Assembly: GCA_032718475.1 (NCBI GenBank)
Contig: JAUCBJ010002967.1
Location: 1-22,223, forward strand
Direction of reading: 5' to 3'
Source: Nemertoderma westbladi
Lineage: Eukaryota > Xenacoelomorpha > Nemertodermatida > Nemertodermatidae
Length of the DNA stretch: 22,223 nucleotides
Positions 9,990 to 18,390 of this stretch are shown here, one piece after another; positions within the stretch are counted from its first letter, which is position 1, and each line of letters begins with the position of its first letter. Under the pieces are notes generated by a model that did no database searches, was not told the origin of the DNA, and saw nothing but the letters and a program-made list of their open reading frames with translations. A program made the position numbers and the translations under genes.

Positions 9990-10678
9990 TTCCGGCCAGT
10001 TAAAACTGTCCTCACCCAGCCGCCCGTCTTGGCTACATTCCAAGTTAATGCTGAGACACGCTTGGAGACGGATGCTAGCCAACTCCACAGATTGGGGTTC
10101 AACCTCCTGCAAAAACATGATGAGAAATGGAAACTCATCACCTGCGGTAGTAGATTCCTGTCTGACCCGGAATCCCGCTATGCGATGATCGAGCGATGAT
10201 CTATGCAATGATCGATCGATGCGAGGCAAATGCAATTAAATACGCCTTTAGAAAGGGTCGATTATATCTGGCGGGTTTAAACAATTTTACCGTTGCAACC
10301 GACCACCGCCCTCTCATTTCCATATTCAACAAACAAACTCTAAATCAGGTTGAGAATGCTAAACTCCAGCGAATTAAATCCGAACTCCAGTCACACTACC
10401 AATTCACAGTTGAGTGGCAGTGTGCTGCTAAGAACCGTACCGCTGACTGTCTAAGTCGAGCTCCAGTCGATAATCCCGACAATGAGACTTGGGATGAAGT
10501 CGACGAATGGGTAATAAACGCGATCCTTCTAGCCTCCATCACTCCGGACGACGGTTCCGGGGACAACTTAATAATCGAGGAGTTGCGACGAGCCGCGTTA
10601 AGTGACGAAAACTACCAGGAGCTTATGCGAGAAACTCAGAATGACTTCAGCGGATTCAAAACTAACTCTCGTCACTAA
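9990..10678 (+). pseudogene. pol: RNase H domain and polyprotein linker, broken by a 23-bp duplication
   Basis: RNase H degrades the RNA strand during reverse transcription. The first catalytic aspartate is in ETDAS (about 10068). The conserved segment around the catalytic glutamate is hit by a tandem duplication at 10179-10221, giving a stop at 10197-10199. The domain continues in another frame from 10202 as YAFRKGRLYLAGLNNFTVATDHRPLI and ends with the classic TADCLSRAPV near 10436-10465. A linker follows to the stop at 10678. Integrase should come next but is absent: the element ends at a C run at 10703. Confidence 0.8.
10179..10222 (+). repeat. 23-bp tandem duplication inside RNase H
   Basis: TATGCGATGATCGAGCGATGATC at 10179-10201 is followed by a diverged copy starting TATGCAATGATCGATCGATGC at 10202. 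Because 23 is not a multiple of 3, it moves the reading frame exactly as seen in the RNase H relic. Confidence 0.75.
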
Positions 10679-10702
10679 CTGGTTGCGGTGGGATGTCTGT
10701 AG

Positions 10703-10724
10703 CCCCCCCCCCCCCCCCCCCCCC
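10703..10724. repeat. 22-C homopolymer at the edge of the gypsy relic
   Basis: Twenty-two consecutive C. Plus-strand pol homology stops just before it and minus-strand gag-like sequence begins soon after. A second C run (12) lies at 11147-11158. Confidence 0.9.
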
Positions 10725-11456
10725 ACCCGTCACTTCTCACTTTGCCCCCATGCCCGTGTTCCCCTCCAGTCTACACATTACATCTATTCTCCCTGAGTCC
10801 ATTAGCCCGCCTTCCTTCCTGCGCAACCGCGCGGCCTTGTAGGCCCCCGCAAGGCGAATTACCTGTTTCCCCAACATTTGTATTAATTATACCGCCACTA
10901 GCCTCACCCTGTTGATTTGTTATATTATTACTTGAATTATTTTGATTCATTTCACAGGAATTATTTACAACATTATTATTTCTGTACCCGGGTTATTATT
11001 CAAATTATTTTGATTATTTGGCGCACCAAATATTTACATTATTATTAATCAAAACATTATTTCCTGCAAGAAATGTTTCATTGGTATTAGGGTTATCTAC
11101 TATGGTACTATTAATGTTAATGTTTTCATTAAATGTATTGTCATTACCCCCCCCCCCCTATCCGTCCGGTCACACCAGGTCTGTCGTCCGGTACCTGTAA
11201 GTGGGGTATTAACAAAGGTTTCCATCACCCCTGGTTCCTCATAAATACTTACCGAACCAGCCTCAATTTCCGATAAACCCATTTTTGCCAGTTCTAATTG
11301 GCGTTTTTGTTTCAACTGATACTGCATTAATCCCCTCAACCGGGTGTGCATATCATCCCGCATTCTCTTACCAGCTATCTCTCTCTCCCTGCCCTCTCTA
11401 ACACTCTGATCGGTTAACATTTCCTCCCTCGCAATCCACTCAGCTTTCCTCGCTTC

Positions 11457-11555
11457 TCGCTCATTGCACTCGTTCACTTCTCTATCGGCCCTCTCTGCCT
11501 CCCTTGCTTCTCACTCTTTGCGCTCATTCACTTCTCTCTCAGCCTCCCTCGCTTC
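11457..11555 (-). repeat. Imperfect tandem repeat coding for the coiled coil
   Basis: Units at 11457-11510 (54 bp) and 11511-11555 (45 bp) align with a 9-bp insertion in the first. Both encode an EAREAER...REVNE pattern on the minus strand, with a third partial unit on either side. Length differences are multiples of three, so expansion took place while the frame was open. Confidence 0.6.
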
Positions 11556-11871
11556 TAACTCTTTGCCATCGTTCTCTTCCCTCTCCTCACATTCTCTATA
11601 GTTCCTCGCCACCCTCTCGGCACTCTCTTCCCTTTCAGTTCTCAGTTCCCACTCAGTTCCCTTTTCCTTTCTAGTAATGCAGTCCCCTCATCCAACTGTC
11701 TTTCTAATTCCTTTTGGTCTAGCGCGACTATGTCTAGCTGACACGCCAGATCTATCTCTAACACCCTACTTGCTTTCGCGGAGGATGTAGTGGACTTTTC
11801 GATTGCGACTGACCCCCGTCGCCTCTTTGTTCTACTAATTTTGCTGTGTCTGCTAGCATTTCTACTGACTG

Positions 11872-11913
11872 ATGACACCGAATCTTCGGGGTTAACCTCG
11901 GGTTCGGTGTCAT
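11872..11913. repeat. 11-bp inverted repeat within the gag-like relic
   Basis: ATGACACCGAA at 11872-11882 and its exact complement TTCGGTGTCAT at 11903-11913, with GGTTAACC centred in the 20-base loop. It could form a hairpin on either strand. Confidence 0.7.
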
Positions 11914-12780
11914 GCGGATCTGCCCATCCCACTAACTTAATACCCCTTGCATCCACTAGATAGGGCCCTATGTACACTACACTAGCCGACACCACCTCGG
12001 ATCGCCACAATTCGAACAGTTATGTGGCGACCCCCCTCGCCCTCTCACTTGCTAGTTCCCATGGCCCAAATAGGACTAGGAAGTGGAAATGTTTGTTGCA
12101 CTTACCTAGCCTCCGGTACAACTTGGGCTGGTCTACCTTTCCTCCCATTTTAGTGTCCATTAACAACTTCCTCGTGGCGTTGTACCCCCGTCGTATGTTA
12201 TCGCTCGTCCCAACATCTTCCTCCTGGACTTGAACTTATCTCCTCGTCCAGCACCGCACCGTCAGTCCCACCATTGCCGTTCCAGTGGGCCGCTCGCTGC
12301 CTTCGGCCATTGGTTGGCCGGCGACACCGGTACCTCGTTTGCCGCTGTGATCCCGCGTCGACTCGCATCCTTCTTCCCCTCGTTCTCGGCTGCTGTCCTC
12401 TCCGACCACCAAATCATCTCTCCTCTCCGAATCCGGTGTGGCGGGTCGATACCGCCTCGTCGCTGCTTCCCGAATCGTCTGGTCTCTGTCGCTCGGGGTT
12501 CGCGGCGGGCTCGCTTCTCCCTCTGGACCTTGGGGCGTCTGTTGTTCGCTCATCGTTGGCGTTGGCTGTTGTCACAGTTTATTTTATTTTCTTTTGATGG
12601 CATTGACTCCGGTTTTTAACTGTGATGGGATCCTGGAGTTGGCAGTATGGATCCCAACCGGTGCGTTGTTTGGGTTATACGCGTCGCCGCGTCCATGGGC
12701 TGCGGAAAGGCCTGATAGTATCTGAACTCTAAGGACAAAGGCCGTTTGAATAACTGAGTTTTAGTGGCAGTTGTTCGTAA

Positions 12781-13139
12781 TGTCAGAATATAATAATGGC
12801 ACAATCAAAATATAATAGCACGGTAATGACGACGGTTAAAAACCATTCCGGTCTCACAACTCTACACATACCAACTGAATCATAAGCAATAAATACAACG
12901 GTTATATTTTCAACACATATTGGTTACTTCTACTGTTCTAAGTGGCCTGACCAATGGATGCACTCCAATCAGGTGGTATCCTGTCCCATCATTGGCCAAC
13001 CTATTAATCTCCACTTCGGCACTCCATGTTGCCACTATCCCCAATTGCTAGCCCCTTTTTCCCCTTGAGATGCTTTATGGCCTCTCAACTCTGTTCGTGG
13101 AAGGCAATGTGTATTGCCTAAGTCGGTTATTAGGTGACA
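12781..13139 (-). repeat. Candidate LTR upstream of the minus-strand gag-like relic
   Basis: On the minus strand the interval starts TGTCACC at 13139 and ends TGACA at 12781, giving TG...CA termini with 5-base inverted tips. It contains CCAAT boxes on both strands and lies about 230 bp upstream of the relic's ATG, where a 5' LTR would be expected. No second copy is present and no clear tRNA primer site follows, so this is only a candidate. Confidence 0.25.
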
Positions 13140-13159
13140 TTATATTAGTAATGTCACCT
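13132..13159. repeat. 11-bp-arm palindrome
   Basis: AGGTGACATTA (13132-13142) and TAATGTCACCT (13149-13159) separated by TATTAG. Perfect arms. It lies at the edge of the candidate LTR and just before the Penelope target duplication. Confidence 0.8.
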
Positions 13160-13213
13160 TCCCAACTATAATTGGTAACATTAGTAGATTTTGAGGCGGG
13201 AAAGCGAAGATAA

Positions 13214-13630
13214 ATAATGAAAAGAAAAACCAGCGCTAGTGTCCTGAATTTCATAGTATAATATTACCAAAAAAGCAAACGTTTCGATTATATCACATAA
13301 CCATCATCAGTGCGATCAAGCAGTTCAATGCAGAGAATAAACTAATATATAATTACGAGAAAAAGCTATAAATTGCAACCTAAATATAAATACTAACTAA
13401 AGGCAAAAAATATACTATGGAATGTAAACATGTGCACAACTACAGTAGGGCGGCCTAACCAGAAAATAAAGCTAGCTTTATACAACTAAAACCAATCTGT
13501 GTGTTAAGGGTAGGGCGTATATCTCGAATGTACAATGACTCCTTAATTGAGGTATCGAAACTATTTGTAGCAGCACCAATAATTTTGAAATTATCAGTTG
13601 TACAGATAGCGTGATCAGTTTCTAAACAAT
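13214..13630 (-). repeat. Left inverted arm (pLTR-like) of the Penelope element
   Basis: Reverse complement of 14719-15136 over its whole 417 bases. I found one length difference (5 versus 6 A/T near 13360) and no convincing substitution. It therefore includes an antisense copy of the last 58 or so codons of the element's own ORF as well as the ribozyme-like motif. Homology ends abruptly at 13630/13631. Confidence 0.92.
13275..13313 (-). ncRNA. Hammerhead-ribozyme-like motif in the left (inverted) Penelope arm
   Basis: Exact reverse-complement copy of the motif at 15037-15075, carried by the inverted arm. Sense transcription of the element gives an active-strand motif only at the 3' arm; the left copy would act only in a minus-strand transcript. 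Confidence 0.7.
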
Positions 13631-13661
13631 TATGAAATTATAGTTATCTACTCTCTACACA

Positions 13662-14894
13662 ATGCCGACTCCTGACCCTTCCCGTTTTCGAGCGCTGAAC
13701 GAACCAGTAGTTGATAGTCCGATACTGATTAAGGGACTCAATAAAGAACAAATGAGAACTCTACTACGTTTTGCCCTGCATAATAATTATTTCACTTTTG
13801 ACAATTCATTATTTATTCAATGTGACGGCGTGGCAATGGGGTCCCCCTTAGGCCCAGTTTTAGCTAATGCTTTTCTGGCCCATCACGAACTCAATTGGCT
13901 TCAAAATTGTCCCCCTTCGTTTAAACCTAAGTTTTACCGTCGGTATGTCGATGACACATTTATAGTTTTTGACACAATAGAACAATCCCAGCTATTTTTG
14001 TCTTACCTAAACAAACAACATCCCAACATTGAGTTCACTTGCGAATCTGAAAATAATAGTTCTATATCTTTTCTGGATATTAAAGTAACGCAGCTTAGTG
14101 ATTTTGGATTTTCCACTTCAGTGTATCGAAAACCCACATTCACTGGCCTGTACACTAGTTATTACTCCTTCATCCCCTTCCGTTACAAATTCGGCCTTGT
14201 TTTCACTTTAATTTATAGAATTTTTCATATTTCATCTAACTATACTATTTTCAACGATGCACTAATAGAACTATATTCTATTTTGTTACGCAATGGGTAT
14301 CCCATGAAACTACTTAATGATATCACTAGGTTATTTATATCCCGTGCCCAGCTGCCTCAGCCAGTTCCGGCACCTACAGTAGAAAGAAAGAGCGTGTATC
14401 TAGTACTACCTTTTGCTGGTGAATTTAGTTATTTAATTAGGAATAGATTACGTAAATTATTTAATACCAACTTTGCGCATATAGAACTCAAGGTCATTTT
14501 TAGGCCATCTGTAAGACTTGGTTCATTCTTCGGTTATAAGGACAAGCGTCCCCTTCATACCCGTTCCAAGGTTGTCTATTTATATTCCTGTGGTAGCTGC
14601 AATGCTACTTATGTAGGTAAAACTGTCAGACACCTTGCTGTTCGCGTAGGAGAGCATGCTGGCCGCTCCTTCCTTACCGGTAGGCTATCGGTACCGAAGG
14701 CTTCAGCCATATACGATCATTGTTTAGAAACTGATCACGCTATCTGTACAACTGATAATTTCAAAATTATTGGTGCTGCTACAAATAGTTTCGATACCTC
14801 AATTAAGGAGTCATTGTACATTCGAGATATACGCCCTACCCTTAACACACAGATTGGTTTTAGTTGTATAAAGCTAGCTTTATTTTCTGGTTAG
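13662..14894 (+). CDS. Penelope-like reverse transcriptase with GIY-YIG endonuclease (N-terminally truncated)
   Basis: An open frame of 410 codons. The RT part shows motif B (GVAMGSPLGPV, residues 57-67), the catalytic YVDD (95-98) and FLDI (137-140). The GIY-YIG nuclease is near the C-terminus: VYLYSCGSC (305-313, with a CxxC), YVGKT (317-321), R328, EH (331-332), HxxxxxH (353-359) and the catalytic-type E383 in KESLYI. This nuclease nicks target DNA for primed synthesis. The frame is closed upstream by TAG at 13641-13643, and the ATG at 13662 is only the first available one. The RT fingers and the region before motif A/B are missing because the element is truncated at about 13631. No stops or shifts occur inside, which fits a young copy, but without its N-terminal half the protein should be inactive. 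Confidence 0.9.
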   Translation: MPTPDPSRFRALNEPVVDSPILIKGLNKEQMRTLLRFALHNNYFTFDNSLFIQCDGVAMGSPLGPVLANAFLAHHELNWLQNCPPSFKPKFYRRYVDDTFIVFDTIEQSQLFLSYLNKQHPNIEFTCESENNSSISFLDIKVTQLSDFGFSTSVYRKPTFTGLYTSYYSFIPFRYKFGLVFTLIYRIFHISSNYTIFNDALIELYSILLRNGYPMKLLNDITRLFISRAQLPQPVPAPTVERKSVYLVLPFAGEFSYLIRNRLRKLFNTNFAHIELKVIFRPSVRLGSFFGYKDKRPLHTRSKVVYLYSCGSCNATYVGKTVRHLAVRVGEHAGRSFLTGRLSVPKASAIYDHCLETDHAICTTDNFKIIGAATNSFDTSIKESLYIRDIRPTLNTQIGFSCIKLALFSG

Positions 14895-15136
14895 GCCGCC
14901 CTACTGTAGTTGTGCACATGTTTACATTCCATAGTATATTTTTTGCCTTTAGTTAGTATTTATATTTAGGTTGCAATTTATAGCTTTTTTCTCGTAATTA
15001 TATATTAGTTTATTCTCTGCATTGAACTGCTTGATCGCACTGATGATGGTTATGTGATATAATCGAAACGTTTGCTTTTTTGGTAATATTATACTATGAA
15101 ATTCAGGACACTAGCGCTGGTTTTTCTTTTCATTAT
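14719..15136 (+). repeat. Right arm (3' end) of the Penelope element
   Basis: Contains the last part of the coding region (to 14894) and about 240 bases of 3' untranslated sequence. It pairs with 13214-13630. Its outer three bases overlap the target duplication, so the precise end is 15133-15136. Confidence 0.92.
15037..15075 (+). ncRNA. Hammerhead-ribozyme-like motif in the right Penelope arm
   Basis: The core CTGATGA lies at 15040-15046 and GAAA at 15065-15068. Between them GGTTAT (15048-15053) pairs with ATAATC (15059-15064) around a 5-base loop, forming stem II after one extra T at 15047. GCA (15037-15039) pairs with TGC (15073-15075) as stem I. After GAA comes ACGT (15068-15071), a self-complementary stem III without a loop, then T15072 as the expected cleavage position. 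Hammerhead motifs are known in Penelope-like terminal repeats, including small forms that work as dimers through such a short stem III. Activity here is inferred; the extra base next to stem II departs from the classical core. Confidence 0.7.
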
Positions 15137-15499
15137 AATTGGTAAAAAGCCACTTTCCCCATTTCCGCTGGGTAGTGCAGGGAATTGAATCCGCTTACAA
15201 ATTTTAATTTAATTAAAATTGACACTTCCGAAAATAAAAAAAAACAATGTAGTAAAGTGTATAAAGTAAAATGTATACATGTAAAGTGGAAATATGGTGT
15301 ATATAAAGTTTTTTTTTTACTCAAAAGCCTCTGTATATTATGATATAAACAAACAATAATTCAAATATAATAACGCACATAAACAAGTACAAATATAACC
15401 CACCACCAGCTAATTCAAACTGTTACCTAGCAACAATACAAATTGGTCCAGTACACAGTCCAGAGTCCGAGTCCGCTTTCCCCCTCTCAATGGACGCGT

Positions 15500-15745
15500 C
15501 CGCCACCGCTGCCCGCACCGGTCTTCTAGCGGCCGACCGGACCCCACGGAGGCACATCAGGGAAGACCAGACACCGGAGTAAGGCGAAGTTGATGCGTCG
15601 CCAAGGACTCCCCCGTCAGTGGCTGGAGCTTCGGCTCGACAGCCACGTTGTGGGCCACCTTGGTCAGGGAGTTGGCGACGAAATCGCGGATCTCGTTGTG
15701 TCTGATTGAGGGGAACCCCCCAGTGGGACACGACAGAACGTGGGA
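15500..15745 (-). pseudogene. Fragment of a retroelement-associated C-terminal domain
   Basis: On the minus strand, LSCPTGGFPSIRHNEIRDFV followed by VAVEPKLQPLTGES runs from about 15742 to 15607. From memory, a very similar CxxGGFPSxRHNEIRD...EPxLQPLTxE segment occurs at the C-termini of many repetitive reverse-transcriptase-linked proteins in invertebrates. Past 15605 the frame shifts, and a MCLRGVRSAARRPVR segment in another frame looks like its continuation. There is no flanking homology on either side. It is short and broken, so it is only a scrap of an element; I cannot name the family with confidence. Confidence 0.45.
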
Positions 15746-15964
15746 AGGAAATATATAGTGGTAGTGAAGTATATATAGTATATACTGTATATAAAGTGGG
15801 GTACAGTACATACAGTATGATAGGGTTCAATCAAAACAAATGAAATATATTTGTAATCAATCGCAAGTAATAATTTCCGACCAACAAAAATAAATTCAGC
15901 AGTTAGTGTAGCTTTTAGGGATATCTAGAGGTCCCTAAGCAAATCGCACTAACGTGTTAGGGGC

Positions 15965-16083
15965 ACTTACTGTTAGTGAGCTTGGTGGAACAGGCTAAGT
16001 CATAAGGGAGGCTCAGGTTAGTGGTACTAAGCAGTTAGCACTAACACTAAGCAGTTAGTGATAGTTGGTGGAACCGGCTGCAG
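15965..16083. repeat. MITE-like terminus, duplicated TTAGTG...GGTGGAAC words
   Basis: TTAGTGAGCTTGGTGGAACAGGCT (about 15974-15997) and TTAGTGATAGTTGGTGGAACCGGCT (about 16055-16079) are near copies. Between them lie inverted CACTAAC/GTTAGTG words (16039-16059). This looks like the end of a short non-autonomous DNA transposon that has broken into the BEL integrase scrap. Family not determined. Confidence 0.35.
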
Positions 16084-16086
16084 ACC

Positions 16087-16290
16087 TGTCGACGGATGAG
16101 GAAGATTGAGGGCCGTACAGGAGATGGCGCCATTGCTGGAAACAAGGTTGGCGCATCACATTCCACCATCCATATACAGCAGTGTGGACATGTTTGGTCC
16201 AATAAAGATAAAGGTGATGCGGCACACAGAGAAACACTACGGCATAATCTTTGTGTGTAACAGAGCCTGTTTCAAAAGTGGCCACCCTAA
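16087..16290 (+). pseudogene. BEL/Pao-type integrase fragment
   Basis: The stretch starts with CRRMRK at 16087-16104, and after a one-base shift reads LRAVQEMAPLLETRLAHHIPPS, then SVDMFGPIKIK and KHYGIIFVC. This is the order of the BEL/Pao integrase core entry (CRR..R...QxMaxLP..R....PPF..vGVDyFGP...KRYG..F.C). D in SVDMFGP (about 16186) is the first catalytic aspartate. After FVC the residues drift; a +1 frame gives a partial match to the following TRAVHLEV-type segment. The two remaining catalytic residues are absent. A MITE-like repeat abuts the left end. An isolated, old relic. Confidence 0.65.
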
Positions 16291-17077
16291 GCATTGAAAT
16301 ATAAATCTTTAATTATTGTATTTTTTTATGATAGAATATTGTCGATAATAGATTAAAGTGTGGGAAACCATTAGTGAATGTTTATCTAAGCTGATAATTC
16401 GATTTTACTGAGCAGGTACTGTAGGGAAGAAATTTATAGAATTTCAAGAATTACAAGCAGTATTGAATACAGTATTAACAGAAGTAGTCCTTGTATCTCA
16501 TTTTGAAAAAATAAAGTAGGAAAGTATTATGGCATGATACCGAGTCCAAAACACAAATGTTCCAAACTCTGATGTAAATTGCAATAATACAATGGCTTGT
16601 GCAAATCTCAGTTCCGTACGTTACTTTCATACGTTACTTTGACTTCGAATCTTTATCACAGAAGTGGTAAATGAAAAGAGAAGGCTTTGTAACCTTCAAA
16701 AGTTATAATTTATGTCATGGTCCACAACTCTATAAAATATCAGTCCGTCATTTTGGATTCCAGCAGATTTATTGGAGGTCAAAGTTATTTTCCATACGTT
16801 ATTGTACCTAACGTTTTTCCTTACGTTATTAAATTTATTAACAAATTAAAAACTTGTAACATTTTGTTACATCGAGATTCTACTACTTGTGGATAGATTT
16901 CTAAATTTTATAATTTTGAGAGGGTTGAAGCTACCTGTGCTATTCAATTATTGTGCAATTGAAAAAGTGCAATATGAAAATATAAAACCAATCGTAACAA
17001 AATGCAATAATTACTGTAATGTTCTAATTACTTGTTGTGTACTGTACCGGACCGAGTTAGTACATGATGTTACTGTA

Positions 17078-17190
17078 GGACAATTGCGACCTAGACAATT
17101 GCGACCCGGACAATTGCGACCCGGTCAATTGCAACCCATGATTTTAGAAAAAATTGATGGGTCGCAATTGACCGGGTCGCAATTGTCCGG
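17078..17190. repeat. Fold-back cluster 1 of a 15-bp repeat
   Basis: Four direct 15-bp units of type CAATTGCGACCCGGA start at 17081, 17096, 17111 and 17126. After a 17-base AT-rich gap, inverted units follow. Positions 17106-17139 and 17157-17190 form 34-base arms with a single mismatch, a strong hairpin. Confidence 0.85.
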
Positions 17191-17253
17191 ATCCAGATAG
17201 AAAGATGTAAGGCTATATCATTGATAAATATCTTTGTATTATTATATATCATT

Positions 17254-17355
17254 GACAATTGCGACCCGGACAATTGCGACCCGGACAATTGCGACCAGGG
17301 CAATTGCGACCCACAATTTTTATTTAAAAACATGGGTCGCAATTGTCCAGGTCGC
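17254..17355. repeat. Fold-back cluster 2 of the same 15-bp repeat
   Basis: Four direct units start at 17256, 17271, 17286 and 17301. A 19-base AT-rich loop (17314-17332) follows, then an inverted part. Arms 17291-17313 and 17333-17355 differ at two positions. Same design and orientation as cluster 1, 65 bp downstream. Confidence 0.85.
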
Positions 17356-18111
17356 CTGATTGGCCTACTTCTGTACTTCATACTTCCCATAGAGGTATAT
17401 TACAGTACATACTGTGCATCATTGTGCTATAAATTATTTCATTATTGGTGCTAATAATTGTAGCTCCAATACTTTAATTATACAATATAACTCAAAATAT
17501 AAAAGACGTCCTTTTGTCCACACGTTACTGTCCATACGTTACCAACGACTTCAGTCACTGCAATGGGTATTGAGATTTAAACCAATGCACACTATACAGT
17601 GTAACACCACAAAGACGGTATAATGACGGAAAAAGTATCAAAATGTCTTTTGAAGTCAACAGAAGTAACTTTTTTTCATTTATTTACTGCTTCCTAAAAT
17701 ACCTGTAAATGACATGGAGCCAGACTGTTTTATTAAGGTGTAATTAATAACTGGCAGCATTTAATAATATTGTAGTGTGACTATGTGTCTCGGCTTTCTT
17801 GCAAAATGGCTCCAATACTGGATAGGCCTACTAGACACTATTAAACGTACACTATAAAGGTAAACAAAATCCTTATCGCATTTTCAGCTACAGTGAGTGA
17901 CAGTTCGCGGCAAACTACAGAGAGTTTCCAGATTACTAAGCGTTTCAAAAGTATTCAATTGTATCCTTTGGCGAAAAAATTTTGGTTGTTGCCAATTCAA
18001 TTATGTTCAATTGTCCCGTTCAACAACATTACATTACACTGGTACACATTTGATAAAATGTGTTCACAATTGTACAAATCTGCGTTTTCTGGTGGCCTGT
18101 ACTGTACATGT

Positions 18112-18386
18112 ACTAATGCCGGGTTAATGGGACCATACATAGGATTAGAAGAGTACATACTGTACGTACTAATGCCAGATCAATGGGACCATACATAGGT
18201 TTAGAAGAGTACATACTGTACGTACTAATGCCAGATCAATGGGACCATACATAGGATTAGAAGAGTACATACTGTACGTACTAATGCCAGATCAATGGGA
18301 CCATACATAGGATTAGAAGAGTACATACTGTACGTACTAATGCCAGATCAATGGGACCATACATAGGATTAGAAGAGTACATACAT
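18112..18386 (+). repeat. 56-bp minisatellite, nearly five copies
   Basis: Units begin with ACTAATGCC at 18112, 18168, 18224, 18280 and 18336, a constant 56-bp period; the last is cut at about 49 bases. The first copy differs most (GGGTTAATG for AGATCAATG). Each contains GGGACCATACATAGG and ends in a TACTGTACGTAC near-palindrome. Short reading frames that span it are by-products of the repetition. Confidence 0.92.
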
Positions 18387-18390
18387 ACTA

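Larger units (their letters stand above)
10771..12553 (-). pseudogene. Unrecognised gag-like relic with coiled coil and Asn-rich tail
   Basis: A long decayed minus-strand gene starting at ATG 12553 (MSEQQTPQGPEGE). One frame runs to about 11650 with only two stops (12238-12236 and 12022-12020). It has an acidic/basic Ser-Pro-rich head, then a globular-looking stretch with LYRRLGKCNKHFHFLVLFGPWE and VVYIGPYLVDARGIKLVGWADP, and then a Ser/Arg-rich segment. After a frameshift near 11645 it becomes a long Glu/Arg coiled coil (broken by TGA at 11513-11511) ending in QLELAKMGLSEIEAG. Beyond another shift near 11150 it is Asn-rich (many AAT codons) to a stop at 10773-10771, with more small shifts. 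I do not recognise the family. A retrotransposon Gag (BEL/Pao or Ty3 type) is plausible from the coiled coil, the order and the setting, but no zinc knuckle or enzyme is seen. Confidence 0.45.
13179..15133 (+). mobile_element. Penelope-like element, 5'-truncated, with inverted terminal arms
   Basis: A retroelement with RT and GIY-YIG endonuclease, inserted between 12-bp direct repeats TATAATTGGTAA at 13167-13178 and 15134-15145, taken as the target duplication. Outside the left arm are 35 extra bases (13179-13213) with no counterpart on the right; Penelope-like elements are known to carry short tail extensions of about this size. Then comes an inverted copy of the 3' end (13214-13630), the truncated coding region, and the 3' end itself (to 15133-15136). 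Arms of inverted orientation are a known Penelope configuration. The near identity of the arms points to a recent insertion. Confidence 0.88.

Noticed and set aside
11860-11915. CTGATGA on the plus strand near 11869 as a hammerhead
   Set aside because: It is followed by an inverted repeat but no GAAA core; it lies within antisense coding sequence.
12230-12725. Several plus-strand open frames of about 95-130 codons
   Set aside because: They are antisense shadows of the minus-strand gag-like relic, which has the coherent frame.
15423-15830. 135-codon minus-strand open frame
   Set aside because: Only part of it may continue the broken RHNEIRD fragment. The N-terminal half is translated TATA-rich repeat DNA and the rest lacks coherent motifs, so it is not listed as a gene.
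17893-18198. Plus-strand frames of 76-101 codons running into the minisatellite
   Set aside because: The repeated peptide simply reflects the 56-bp repeat; no protein features.
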